This document shows, one piece after another, positions 25,095-35,040 of a DNA stretch of 64,000 bases. The stretch is from Motacilla alba alba (Eukaryota; Chordata; Aves; Passeriformes; Motacillidae): positions 15,781,013-15,845,012 of the forward strand of contig NC_052026.1 of assembly GCF_015832195.1 (NCBI RefSeq), given 5' to 3'. The notes under the pieces are model-generated. The model had not been told where the DNA came from, searched no databases, and saw only the letters and a program-made list of their open reading frames with translations. How positions within the stretch are numbered: position 1 is the first letter of the stretch; every line of letters begins with the position of its first letter. The position numbers and the translations under genes were made by a program.

Positions 25095-25190
25095 AGTGGT
25101 ATTACCTCTTCACTCACAATCACACAGTAAACAGGAAAAAGACAGAATTGACTGAAACATCCTTGCTGTAGTCCTACCAGCTGAACACTG
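25095..25190 (-). mobile_element. possible MIR-like relic
   Basis: CACTCACAATCACACAGTAA, followed by a purine-rich stretch, GACAGAATTGACTG and GTAGTCCTACCAGCTGAACA, resembles the reverse complement of the MIR-type core (ancient SINE). The match is short and degraded, so it may be chance. Confidence 0.3.
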
Positions 25191-25605
25191 TTTCTGTCCA
25201 CAACTCACTTTCTGCTGAATTGCCAGCATTCAGCATTTCAAAACCTGATGCATTTTCTTTGCCCAGGGCAGATTATACATGGCATGTTTTTCCCCTCAAC
25301 TGACTTTACAATTATTGTGCTCCTGGAGAATTTTCCTCCAGATTCATTCAAATCATGTGGGAATTTATTTGCTAATTGAAGAAAAACATGGTGTTTTGCT
25401 ATTAAGGTCTAGATGTGAAGTCCTGAATCCCTTCCTGAAAGGCAGAGAAAAGTTTTGTGTTCAGGGATTCTGCCTGGTCTGTCGTGGAGCTAACAGATCC
25501 CATATTGTCATGCTGCTGGTCTCCATTGGAATGCCCTCATCTCCAAGGGACAAAGGTATTTCACCCCCTCTACTTCCTTCCATGCTCTGAGCAAATCATT
25601 AAGGG

Positions 25606-25620
25606 AAAAAAAAAAAAAAA
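25606..25620. repeat. poly(A) tract, 15 A
   Basis: Fifteen consecutive adenines, followed by GAGTAAAAAG. No retroposed sequence is recognised next to it. Confidence 0.95.
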
Positions 25621-26085
25621 GAGTAAAAAGCCAAATAGATGCTATTGCTCCATGAGCAGAACACAATCAATAATATTGTTACGATTTAATATTTGAGAGA
25701 AATATGCTTAGAGAAAACAAGAAATGAGAAAATCAAATCAACCATGTCTTAAAACGCCTGGTGAACATGTCCCCGGCCTTATGTCCTTTATGGAAATTGT
25801 GCTTATACAAGAGATAACTCAGCAATGCAGTCAATAACTGGCAAACTTGATACTTCCTAAGGCTCTAAGGGGGAATGTCAACCAACACTGATGAGCAGCT
25901 TTGAACCCTTGGCCTTTCAGATGCAGGCTGACAAGTTAACAGGCTTTTCTTCCTCAGTGGGGAAGAGGGTTTTCATAGCCTGTATTCCTACAAATAAAAT
26001 GCAATCCAAAAGTGCTGGGCACATGCCACGTTTCTTAAAAGGGTAAGATTACCAGTGCCTCGTGATACACTGCGGGATGCCGATG

Positions 26086-26178
26086 TATGTTTGTACTCAG
26101 TGTGGTTTTTCCAGTGGAAAAAAGGGAACAAAAGAAATCCACAGAATCTCTTACACATGGGAAATACATCCATTCAGC
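26086..26178 (+). pseudogene. possible C2H2 zinc-finger relic (weak)
   Basis: The plus frame starting at 26062 (64 codons) contains Tyr-x-Cys-x2-Cys-Gly (Cys codons at 26092 and 26101), then exactly 12 residues to His (26140-26142), then x3 and Tyr where the second His is expected, and Thr-x-Glu-x2-Pro-Phe, which resembles the TGEKP(F/Y) linker with one extra codon. The usual hydrophobic positions between Cys and His are not well kept (Lys instead of Leu three residues before the first His), and the second zinc-binding His is Tyr. No second finger adjoins it. This may be a single decayed finger from a C2H2 gene or a chance pattern. Confidence 0.25.
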
Positions 26179-27977
26179 AGAGAAGAAAAATGGAGTCTGC
26201 TTGAGCTAATTTCTCCTCACTTACTTATATATAACTCTACAGTAACGGACTATTGAAATAACTTGGCATTATCTCTTGGAATTAAAATGCTGCTGGGTAA
26301 CAACTGGAAGTGTTCTTTCCCTGTGGCTCTGAGAAGGGGGACCCCTTTATTTATGAAACAGCAGCAGAGGCAATGTTTGGCTGCATAGGCAAAAAGATTA
26401 CAGGAAGTCTGCTGGTGACTCAGGTGATCCTCAGGGTGAAGTTATGTATTTACTCCTTCAGTGTGACAAACTCTATAGGATGTCACCACAGTGACACACA
26501 CCTACAGTAAGAAAGGTCTCAGGATCAACAGACCTACACAGGCCATGTCACTTGGCTGCACTCATCTCCAGTCTAGGGGCAGGATCTTCTATATATAAAT
26601 CAGAGCAACCATCTTAAAGCCCTTACAGAAACAGCACTTTGTATTCCAGCTTCCAGATTCTTTTGTATACATTTAACTGCTTTGAGAAGTGGTCATTTTT
26701 CATTGCTTCAAAAGGAGAGAAAATACCTAAAAAGCATCTGGGTAAGATTAAAAAAAGGGATAATATTATCAACCTTCTCAGGCGCAGATTCTACAGCTCT
26801 TATTTCTTTTTCTTAGGTTGTCCTATGTTTCCATAGCTACAAATGTTATTTGTGGTTGGAAATTATGCACTCTCTTTTTATCCCCCCTACCCCATAAACA
26901 CCTATTTGAATTTTAAATTTAATTCTAAGGGTTTGGTGATTCTCTTGGTTGTTGTTCACAAGTACAATATTTCCATCACGTTGTGAAAACTGTTAAGTAT
27001 TTTCAGTTTACAAAAATTGAGCAAAAGCGTGGGCTCTGTCATTTTGAGAAGTGGACTTCAGTCAAGCTTGGTATGGAATCCCACAGAATGTGTTCTTCAG
27101 CAACTTTGTTGTTTGTATTGAGATATCTGGTAAAGTCTTTTGGGAAAACATACCACATATCTCTTTAAGGTCCAACTAAAATATCATCTATCCTGCCGTC
27201 AGTACAACAGCCTTGCTGAGATAAATAGTTGGGGGGGGGAAAAAAATCTTCCACTGTAAATCACACTAACCAAACACTGCTGGGCCAAATTCTCTACCCT
27301 CTACTCTAGTGAGATACTGTTAGTTCAACAGGGAGTCTGATTATTGGACAAAATTTAGGAGGTTAAAATTAAGACAACATAACTGCGGTCCTCTAAGAAA
27401 TTATTCTGTTCTTATTTTCTTGCCTCTCTTTTTCTTGGCACTGGGGGACTTTGGGTCAGAGCTAAACAGCTTATGAACTCATTTCCTAAAATTTTCAGTC
27501 TCCCAAAAGCTTGCTTTCCTTGGATTATTTTAAATTCAGCCAATTTGTAACACATATTCAGACTGTATCCTCCACAATATTTTATGATAAATCCCATTCA
27601 ATTTAATATGTATGGTTGCAAGCTTTATTGCTTAACAAACATTTCATCTACTCTCCCATAATTTATATCTGAATGGGTTTATTATAGACATTGCATTTCA
27701 TTCATTGTGCAGTTAATTCTGCAACATGCTGCCTGTTTTCTGTATGGCCACTCTACCATTATGTGCTTTCAGTACAATTGAATTTTTCCTTGGGAGCTTT
27801 ATGAAATGGTTTATGAATATGTAATACAAATTGTATTAACAAGGCAAATGTACTTTTTATTCCTTTTGTGAGCATTTCCAGTCAATGACTAGTAAGAGCA
27901 CAAGCATAGTAGCACATCTCCCTCAATTCCTATTCACCAAGACTACCCATGCAATATTAGTTTTAAAAGGCTAATCA

Positions 27978-27980
<3 letters not shown>
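26179..27980. other. noncoding DNA, nothing coding recognised
   Basis: AT-rich DNA with small frames only. It contains a G9A7 run near 27230-27246, a possible ancient-repeat trace at 27283-27340, and a long AT-rich single-copy block at 27600-27850 that resembles regulatory DNA in texture but carries no diagnostic signal. Confidence 0.5.
27283..27340. repeat. possible ancient amniote interspersed repeat trace
   Basis: GGGCCAAATTCTCTACCCTC, followed by CTAGTGAGATACTGTTAGTT, resembles the 'gggccaaattctgccctc' type of dispersed repeat that I recall from reptile and bird genomes. The match is one short block, so the call is weak and no family name is given. Confidence 0.35.

Positions 27981-28022
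<42 letters not shown>
27981..28022. repeat. long poly(A) tract, 42 A
   Basis: Forty-two consecutive adenines, followed by GAAAAGAAAGG. This is the longest homopolymer in the window. The minus-strand frame that crosses it encodes a terminal poly-Phe run and is an artefact. It could be an expanded mononucleotide repeat or the tail of an old retroposed copy. No parent sequence or target-site duplication was recognised upstream. Confidence 0.95.
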
Positions 28023-28024
<2 letters not shown>

Positions 28025-30498
28025 AAAGAAAGGTGTTTAAAAACCTTGGTCAGTGCTGCAGTCACTTCCTGGAAAAGAATACAAGAAAGCTTTCTAACGT
28101 GACTTCTCTCTTTGTGGGGACTTCTCTCTTTCTCTTCAGGTAAAAGGATATTTGGCAGATGATATCCTGAAAAGGCATTCCCCTCTACCACCTCCATTTC
28201 AGGCAGTCCATTGCCTTGATTACCATTATGTGTTTGTTTTTCATTAATACCCAGAAACACCAATCCTGCTGCATCACATGCCTATTTGCATATTAAAACA
28301 GAGGCAATCCTTGCCCTAGAGCTGTGACTGACCATACACATCTAATGAGACAAGCAGTGGATATGATCAAAGAATGGGAGGAAGAACAGGGTCAGAGAGA
28401 GTTACAACACATATGACATTTCCTGTGGGTTCAAAAACTGCTGGAGGGACTATGTCATGTGAAGAGGAGGTACAGATCATGGTAAATGGCCACACCATTA
28501 TTAAGGGAGCTCCCGGAATGACAGCCAACATATTCATATACTTGAAAAAAAAAAAAAAAAAACCAGCAATGTAGTTTTTTACCTGAATTAGTTTATTTCC
28601 ATTTGATAGAATGCAATTTGCACGCCTAGAATTGAAGGCAGGCCCTTGGCTTCTGAGAACACCTGAAGCTTCCATACAAAGGGAAGTAGAAGCTTATTTT
28701 ACATCACAACCACAACACCCTTGTTAAACCTCACAGGGGGATTTGCTAATGCACTTTACCTGCTCACACACTTTCTAAATCTTCAGATCTGTCTCTGATT
28801 TGAGAACATTTAAAACCCTGAAAAAAACTCCTATTAAAAACCCCATCCTTCCACTCACCATCTTGGCCAGCCCAATTTCTAGAACAAAACTGTGTCCAGG
28901 CACTGGCTGATGACTAATGGTTTGCCATATGTTCTTACTTACAGCACAGGGGATTAATTCCTCAGTGACATGATGGGAAGGCTAGAGTCTCCAGCAGGAA
29001 ATAATGTGGTACTGACAGAAAAACAAAGGAAATGGAAAAAGTCTGAATATATTTCTGCTCAACTGTATAGATTACAAGAAAGGACAGTGCAAAAAAGATT
29101 GCTGCTGGAATTCTGATTCTTTTGAAGTCCGACCATGGGCTCAGTAATGTCTGTACTAGGTGTACTGGGAGGAAAGCAATGCTTAATAGGGTTGGTTTCC
29201 TCCCAGTATTAGATACAACAGGAATACAGCAAGGTGGAGTATAGACGAAGGTTTGGCTGACTTCTGCTTTCAGAACCCCTGACATATGCTTGGAAGAAAA
29301 TCCCCTGGTGTCATTTTAGATGTCTGGAGTTAGCCTGGATTTGCAGAGAAACCATCAAGAATGAAGAGCAAGTAGAAGTACAAGAAGGGACTCTCACATT
29401 TCATGAAACTCAGGCGCTTGTAGAAGCACTCCTATTTTAAGAAAGAGCCCTGCTTCCAAAGAAGGGATCTTCTGATCTGCCTTGCATATGCAAAGTGGGG
29501 TTCGGTACTGAAACATCCAAGCAGAGCATCTTGTGTTTTCTAGATTAGCTTCGTGGAAGGACTCAGAATTAGCAGCATGCACCTCTGAGCCATACCCACT
29601 CCTTATTAAATTCCTCCAATGACAATTTTACTGGTGTTTTATATTAGTGTTAACAAAGGACCTGAATAAGATGTAAGAAATGTTATATTTTAAATAAAAG
29701 TCCAGGTAATGTGTCACTGGGGACCTCAGGATCAAATGAGCTTTTATATTTTTATGTAGAATGTAATCACTTTTTTCATTATTGTGGTTGCTGCATTACT
29801 GTTATTAAAGAGTTTATTACCCTGTGGGGGATACTGCTCATTGGAATTATGTGCTTGCAGCCCAGCAGAGACAGTGTAGCTTCAACCCTTAATTCATGAT
29901 ACAGCCACAGGACAACAAAATGTCAGTGCACTGGGACTGGTGTGACACACTGGGTACCCAGTGGACTCCTGCTTGTACCAGGCAGTCAGAGATAGATGCA
30001 GCTGGACCTGGAGAATCATTGTTATATGATCATCTGATTTGCAGGTCTGTAGTACATGCTGGGTTTCTAGCAGTCTTCCAGGGAAACTGGCCAAAATAGA
30101 GCATGTAGGGAGAGGGCAAATTGGCCAAAAAATGGCAAGATATTACAAGAAATGGAAAATTACCTAACGGGCCACTTATCCCTATTCAAACTTTGGAAAA
30201 CCTTAGAACTTTTCCCTAGACTGCAACACAGCTATCGTTTATTACCAAGGTGACCTTTATCCCTCTCCTGACAGCACTGTGCTTTCATCAGAAGTATTTT
30301 TGGAGGGTAGTCGACTTATTAGAAGACCCACTGAAGCCCAACTTTAGAAGGATTCCCACTGATTTCTATCAGCAAGCACCACAGTGAACGTGACAGACAA
30401 AAGGGACATACTGGGGTGTGCTGGCTCCTCACACATCAAATACCTCTTCTTGTACCCCAGCTCCAGCCTGCACTCATGAGACTGTCATAGAGGAGGGT
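28023..30498. other. noncoding DNA, no gene recognised
   Basis: No exon or transposon is recognised. It includes an A18 run at 28545-28562. Frames of about 100 codons on the minus strand (28367-28675, 28962-29285) have no domain. The first crosses the A18 tract, read as Phe. Confidence 0.55.
28545..28562. repeat. poly(A) tract, 18 A
   Basis: Eighteen consecutive adenines about 520 bases after the 42-A tract. No associated gene or retroposon is recognised. Confidence 0.95.
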
Positions 30499-30584
30499 GG
30501 TTCATTCCACTAGGTTTGAGTTTCTACACCTCCCAGAGTTCCAACTCTGGGAGGTGTAGAAACTCAAACCTAGTGGAATGAACC
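30499..30584. repeat. perfect 42-bp inverted repeat with 2-base spacer
   Basis: The left arm 30499-30540 (GGTTCATTCC...CCCAGAGTT) is the exact reverse complement of the right arm 30543-30584 (AACTCTGGG...GGAATGAACC). The spacer is CC at 30541-30542. Pairing stops at 30498/30585, which are T and T. The arms are of mixed composition, so this is not a simple-sequence effect. Transcribed from either strand it would fold into an 84-nucleotide stem with almost no loop; in DNA it could extrude a cruciform. Neither arm resembles the repeats recognised elsewhere in the window. Possible origins are a template-switch replication error, a very recent inverted duplication, or a fold-back artefact of sequencing or assembly. 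Confidence 0.97.
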
Positions 30585-33500
30585 TGGGGGCTAGTTAAAT
30601 GTATACATCCAACATAGCAGACATTATTGCTGAAGTCTCCTCCTTGGGACTCCTGTGATTAAGCATGGGTGATGTTATTCCTCAGTATATATACATGTGA
30701 TATATTAACACTGGAATGCAAAATATCTAAAGACAAGTCTGTTAAGCGTGTCTATCTCATCACCTGTTGCTTCACTGAGACAAGGAAGGAATCTCTTTGA
30801 GGAAGCTGGACAGGAATGTTTTATCCAATCATCTCAAGGAATGCAAGTGATCCATACTGCCCAAAAAGGTTATAGAAGGTGACAGAATAAATAGGTCTCT
30901 CTCATTCATCTCATAACTAGAAAAATCACCCTGCTTAGTTTTCCATGACAAACTGTAAAATAAATACCTGTCCTGAGCACAGGAGGAAATGATTCCTCAG
31001 TTCCACATGCAGTGGCTCCTCTGCTGCCATGTCATGGTTGAATCAGTGGTCCTGAGCATACAAAATCCACAAAATCATTACAACACAAGAAAACTGGATA
31101 TCCTAGGACATGTATACTCCTGAAGACATTATCTGGGATATTACCATTGTTCAAATCCATCTTTCAAAAGGTTGATCTTGGATTTCATGTCTAATTAGCA
31201 CATGTGCACAAAATGAGCTCAGCCTTTATGCAGCCCCACAAGCAGGAGCCACTCCCTGTCCTTGTTCACCCATTCAAACATCACACATCCTGCAGCTCAT
31301 AAACCCTGTCACACACTAATGAGATCCAAATAATGCAGAATCTACAAAGTAGCAACATCTGTAGTTAGAATATTAAGTTTAAATCACAAGGATTAACAAT
31401 CCCCGCGGCTCTAGAATACCCTAATCATGTAAGGGAATCACAGAATTGTGGTCATCTTGCACCGCCTGGCTGACCAAGGGATTTTAATTTTCATTTGGGA
31501 TAGATATTGGATCTTACAGACTACTGGTCTGTTTCCTTATAAAATTAAAGAATTCTGCAGCCCTTGTCTTATCTCTGTCCCCTCATTATGTCCTTTTTTA
31601 TATGTAAGAGTCAAGAAAATAATGCTTTAATGTGAAAATTTAGCATTAAAAAGAAAAAGCAAAAAGCTTTTCTTTTTCTTTTCAAGACTAAGGAGCAAAG
31701 CTCCTGGACAAAATTTCAGTCTTCATTGTAATGACTGTTCCACAACTTTGTTTAACAAAATCCTATGAGTAGGAGATAACCTAACCTAACAAATCCAAGC
31801 ATATCTGCAAATGCAATGTTGGAAATAGATTACCAAATGTCTTCAACTAGCTTCTAATAACAAAAAAAAAAGAACAAAAAATAATAAAAAAAGCGCCCAA
31901 AATTCTGGATTAACAGGTTGCAGTTTTTCCTCTTTTTTTCCAGGATATTGTAAAACATTATTAGAAATCTGATCATGAAACAGCACTTCTTAAACCCCCA
32001 CTATCATACTGCATTTCCAATACATGTATATATGTGCTCTGAAATGTAATAGATAGATTATTTTATTCCCATTTTTTTAAGGAAGAAGAAGAAATGATAA
32101 GATTCCTTTCACTGACTTCTACGAGGTTCCATAGATCACCCAAGAGTGCACCACAGAAGAACAGCATTTCAATAATCCCTACTTTGAGTAATAGTTTGAA
32201 TATAAAAGATTACTGTGCTGAAGGCAGCCAGTGGACATATTTCATACTATCACAGTAGCTTTCTTTCTTATCACTTTATTCCATGATATCATCTCCCTTG
32301 GAAAAATAAGAGTGTATGATATTTCTGTCTCCTGGAGTAGAGAGGAGTGTAATGATTCTATCTGGTTTAATACATGATAGTGCTCTTACATCAGTTTTCT
32401 GTGAAAATGCAGAAAATCCAAGGGAAGGAGCTCAAGGAAACAAGCCCACATACAATGTGAGTGTTTGGCTTTCTCCTTTTCTGCAGACTTTCCACCACTG
32501 CCAGAGAGCTGTGGCCTAACCCTTTCTACAGAAAGAATAATCGTAAATCTGCATGAAGTTCATGATGATTAGTTTCTCTTGGAGCCAGGCCAAAGAATAA
32601 GCCTTTCTCCAATACAGACTTCACATGCTGGCTCTGTCAAGAATTCATTTATTAATCCTTTCGATCAAGCCTGGATTAAGTCATCCAGGGGCCCTAATGA
32701 CATCAAGTAACTCTGTGCCTTGAGGCTCACCCCCCAGGTGAAAAATCTCCAGAGCAGCAAGTCCAGGTTACCCTGAACATAGTCCATGTTTACCTTTACT
32801 GCAGCCCAGGACACCTGTCAGGTTATCTGTGCACTGCTATCACTGCTGCCCTTGTGGGCTGTGCTGAGTTTGAGGACAGGACACACCACACAACCGTGGC
32901 ACAGGCTGCAGGAATGTTTGAAAGGCACAACATGTTGGAAAGGATAATAAGCAAAGAGGAGAAGATCAAGTCTAAGAAATCCAGCAGTGGACCTAAAAGT
33001 TTCTTTAGTCCTGCCCTTTCATTCTTAAAGTACAGCCATGAAAAGATCTTAGCAGCTACTCAATGTGTAAAAATCTACAGACTTACTTTCTCATCCATAG
33101 CATTATTTTTGCATCAAAGGCAATCATACTTTGATTCAGCTTCTACTTCCTATAAGCTGTATTAAAACTCTGTCACTCCATTTCCTAAATGTTCAACTGA
33201 AAATTGGTTTCTTTGGCTTTTAGCCCCTACGAGTTTCACTGTTTAAATTCTTTGTCTTTCAGTTTAAAATTCAGATTTAAAGGTTGATATTCTACCTCAG
33301 AAGCAAGATTAAGCTAAAAAACTAATTTCCACCTTCTTTCATCTATTTGGCTGTTTCATTTCAAAAGAATTAGCAAGATTTTCCCGTGGCAAAAGTCCCA
33401 CCTGGTCTGACTTGCCTGCAAGGTTAGTGTCCCCTCTCAAATGCAGCTGAGTTCAAAGCTGTCCCTCTCCCCCTTCTCACCACATCCCCCTCTCCAATCC

Positions 33501-34619
33501 AGGCAAAGATTTGTTGCAAACATTTCACAGAGCTCTAACATTGTGTGAACTCCTGCAGAATTATTGTTGTTCCAGGAGTGTCCTGGGGGATTTTCAGAGC
33601 TGCTGTGAGACAGTGATATCCCTTGTGGAGGACTAATAGACTGTCACTGTTTCCATTGGGAACAATGAAGGTCAGACATGCCAGGTAACCTGTGTTAACA
33701 CAGAACTTCCTTGCTCTGCTCAGAAGCAGCTCTGAAAATAACACCGTGCCTGGATTCCCCTGCTGCCATCTCATCGAGATCACATCAAAGCAGCCCTAAC
33801 AATGCAGTCCTTTTGCTTCAGCCCAGTCCCTGGTGAATCCACTCTACAGCCCCACAGGGTCTGCTGCTCTGTCAGAAAGTGTCAAAGGATGGGAAGGGAG
33901 ATGCAGGGCAGGAGGAAAGGTTGCCTGCTCAGTGTCTGTCCCAGCAGCTCAGCCCTGAGCCCTTCTCTCATCCTGCAGCACACCCCTGCCACTACCTGTC
34001 TGAGCTCCTGCTTTTATAACCTGAGCAACTAACCCACATTCATTCTTTTTAACTCCTTGTTTGCAAAGTCCTCTAAAAACTGTTGGTTGGTTTTTGATTT
34101 TGGGGGTTTTTTCCCCATTAAGGCACCCCCTCATTTTAGCTTTTGGGTTTGCTTTTTACCTTTCATTTGGAGTTCTTCCAGAAGAAACAGACTGTGCATG
34201 TTCACAACACAGCAAAGAATGGTGGATGAGTTTTGTACCCTCTGCATTTTGAAACTGGGATTCTGCTGAACAGCAGCAGATTCAGGGGACACTCGTCCAG
34301 GAGTCACTGACATGCTTCTTCAACTAAAACTCTGTAAAAGACAAAGGTTTGGTTGACAGGTATATTTTCAGGGGATAGCCAATGTTTTATTTTAACACAT
34401 CTGTAAGCATCTGTTGATCTTTCACTTCCCAATACAAAAACTGCAGGAGCAAGTGAAAAGCTGGTGGGGGGAAAGGAGAGATCAAGAAGTTTTCACAGGA
34501 AAAACTGCAATTCATAAATATTATGACTACAAGGGAAAATGAACCACAGCTTGATCACACAACAAGAATAGCAATTAGGAACAATTGTTGAATTTAGTTT
34601 AGGTATGCAGCATACGTAG
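30585..34619. other. noncoding DNA, no gene recognised
   Basis: No exon, RNA gene or young repeat is seen. A possible MIR-like relic lies at 32055-32160. A 103-codon frame (32854-33165) and overlapping frames around 33535-34313 have no domain. Part of 33380-34030 is richer in C/T than the surroundings. Confidence 0.55.
32055..32160 (-). mobile_element. possible MIR-like relic
   Basis: GATTATTTTATTCCCATTTT, followed by a purine-rich stretch, then TTTCACTGACTTC and GGTTCCATAGATCACCC, resembles the reverse complement of the downstream half of MIR-type SINEs in order and spacing. The similarity is low and the call could be wrong. Confidence 0.3.
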
Positions 34620-35040
34620 GTAAATACACTGAATGCTAATGGTTTTATAATAGTCTTATTAATTCACACACATAGTTAATGTTTAAGATAAACTCCCCAT
34701 CTTTAGAGTAATTTATGCATTCCACTTTTATAGAATTCCAATTGAATGAATATGAACATAATCATTTTGCACAAATGTTCTCTAAGGAGTGTGCAGAGAG
34801 TCTGAGGCAATGCTGAGGCTCCCCACAGCTTTATTCATAATGGATCAGTCTATTCATTCCTTATTAATTTAATGGAGTACAACTGAGCAGTCTAGCAGCT
34901 TGAGCTTATGAGTGTTTCACAAATGGGGCTTTTTGCCTGTAATCGCTTAATCCTACTGGCTAGGCCTCATAAATTGAATAAAGGAGCGAACTAGGTTTTA
35001 ATTAAGTCTAAGGAATGAGCTTGTCTGAAAGACACTTCAG
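34620..35040. promoter_or_regulatory. candidate conserved noncoding element
   Basis: About 420 bp of non-repetitive AT-rich DNA are packed with homeodomain-type cores: TCTTATTAATTCAC near 34653, GTAATTTATGCATTCC near 34709, TTTATTCATAATGG near 34831, CCTTATTAATTTAATGG near 34859, GTAATCGCTTAATCC near 34940 and GTTTTAATTAAGTC near 34995. No open frame or repeat explains the block. It looks like a developmental enhancer or ultraconserved element, but this is an impression from base texture; no alignment was made. Confidence 0.25.

Larger units (their letters stand above)
24527..26085. other. noncoding DNA, no gene recognised
   Basis: No recognisable exon. It includes a possible reverse-oriented MIR relic at 25095-25190 and an A15 run at 25606-25620, both listed separately. 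The 103-codon plus frame at 25279-25590 has no domain. Confidence 0.55.

Noticed and set aside
31434..31455. AATCACAGAATTGTGG as a CR1 tail
   Set aside because: Only one tail-like unit is present and the following sequence does not continue as CR1.
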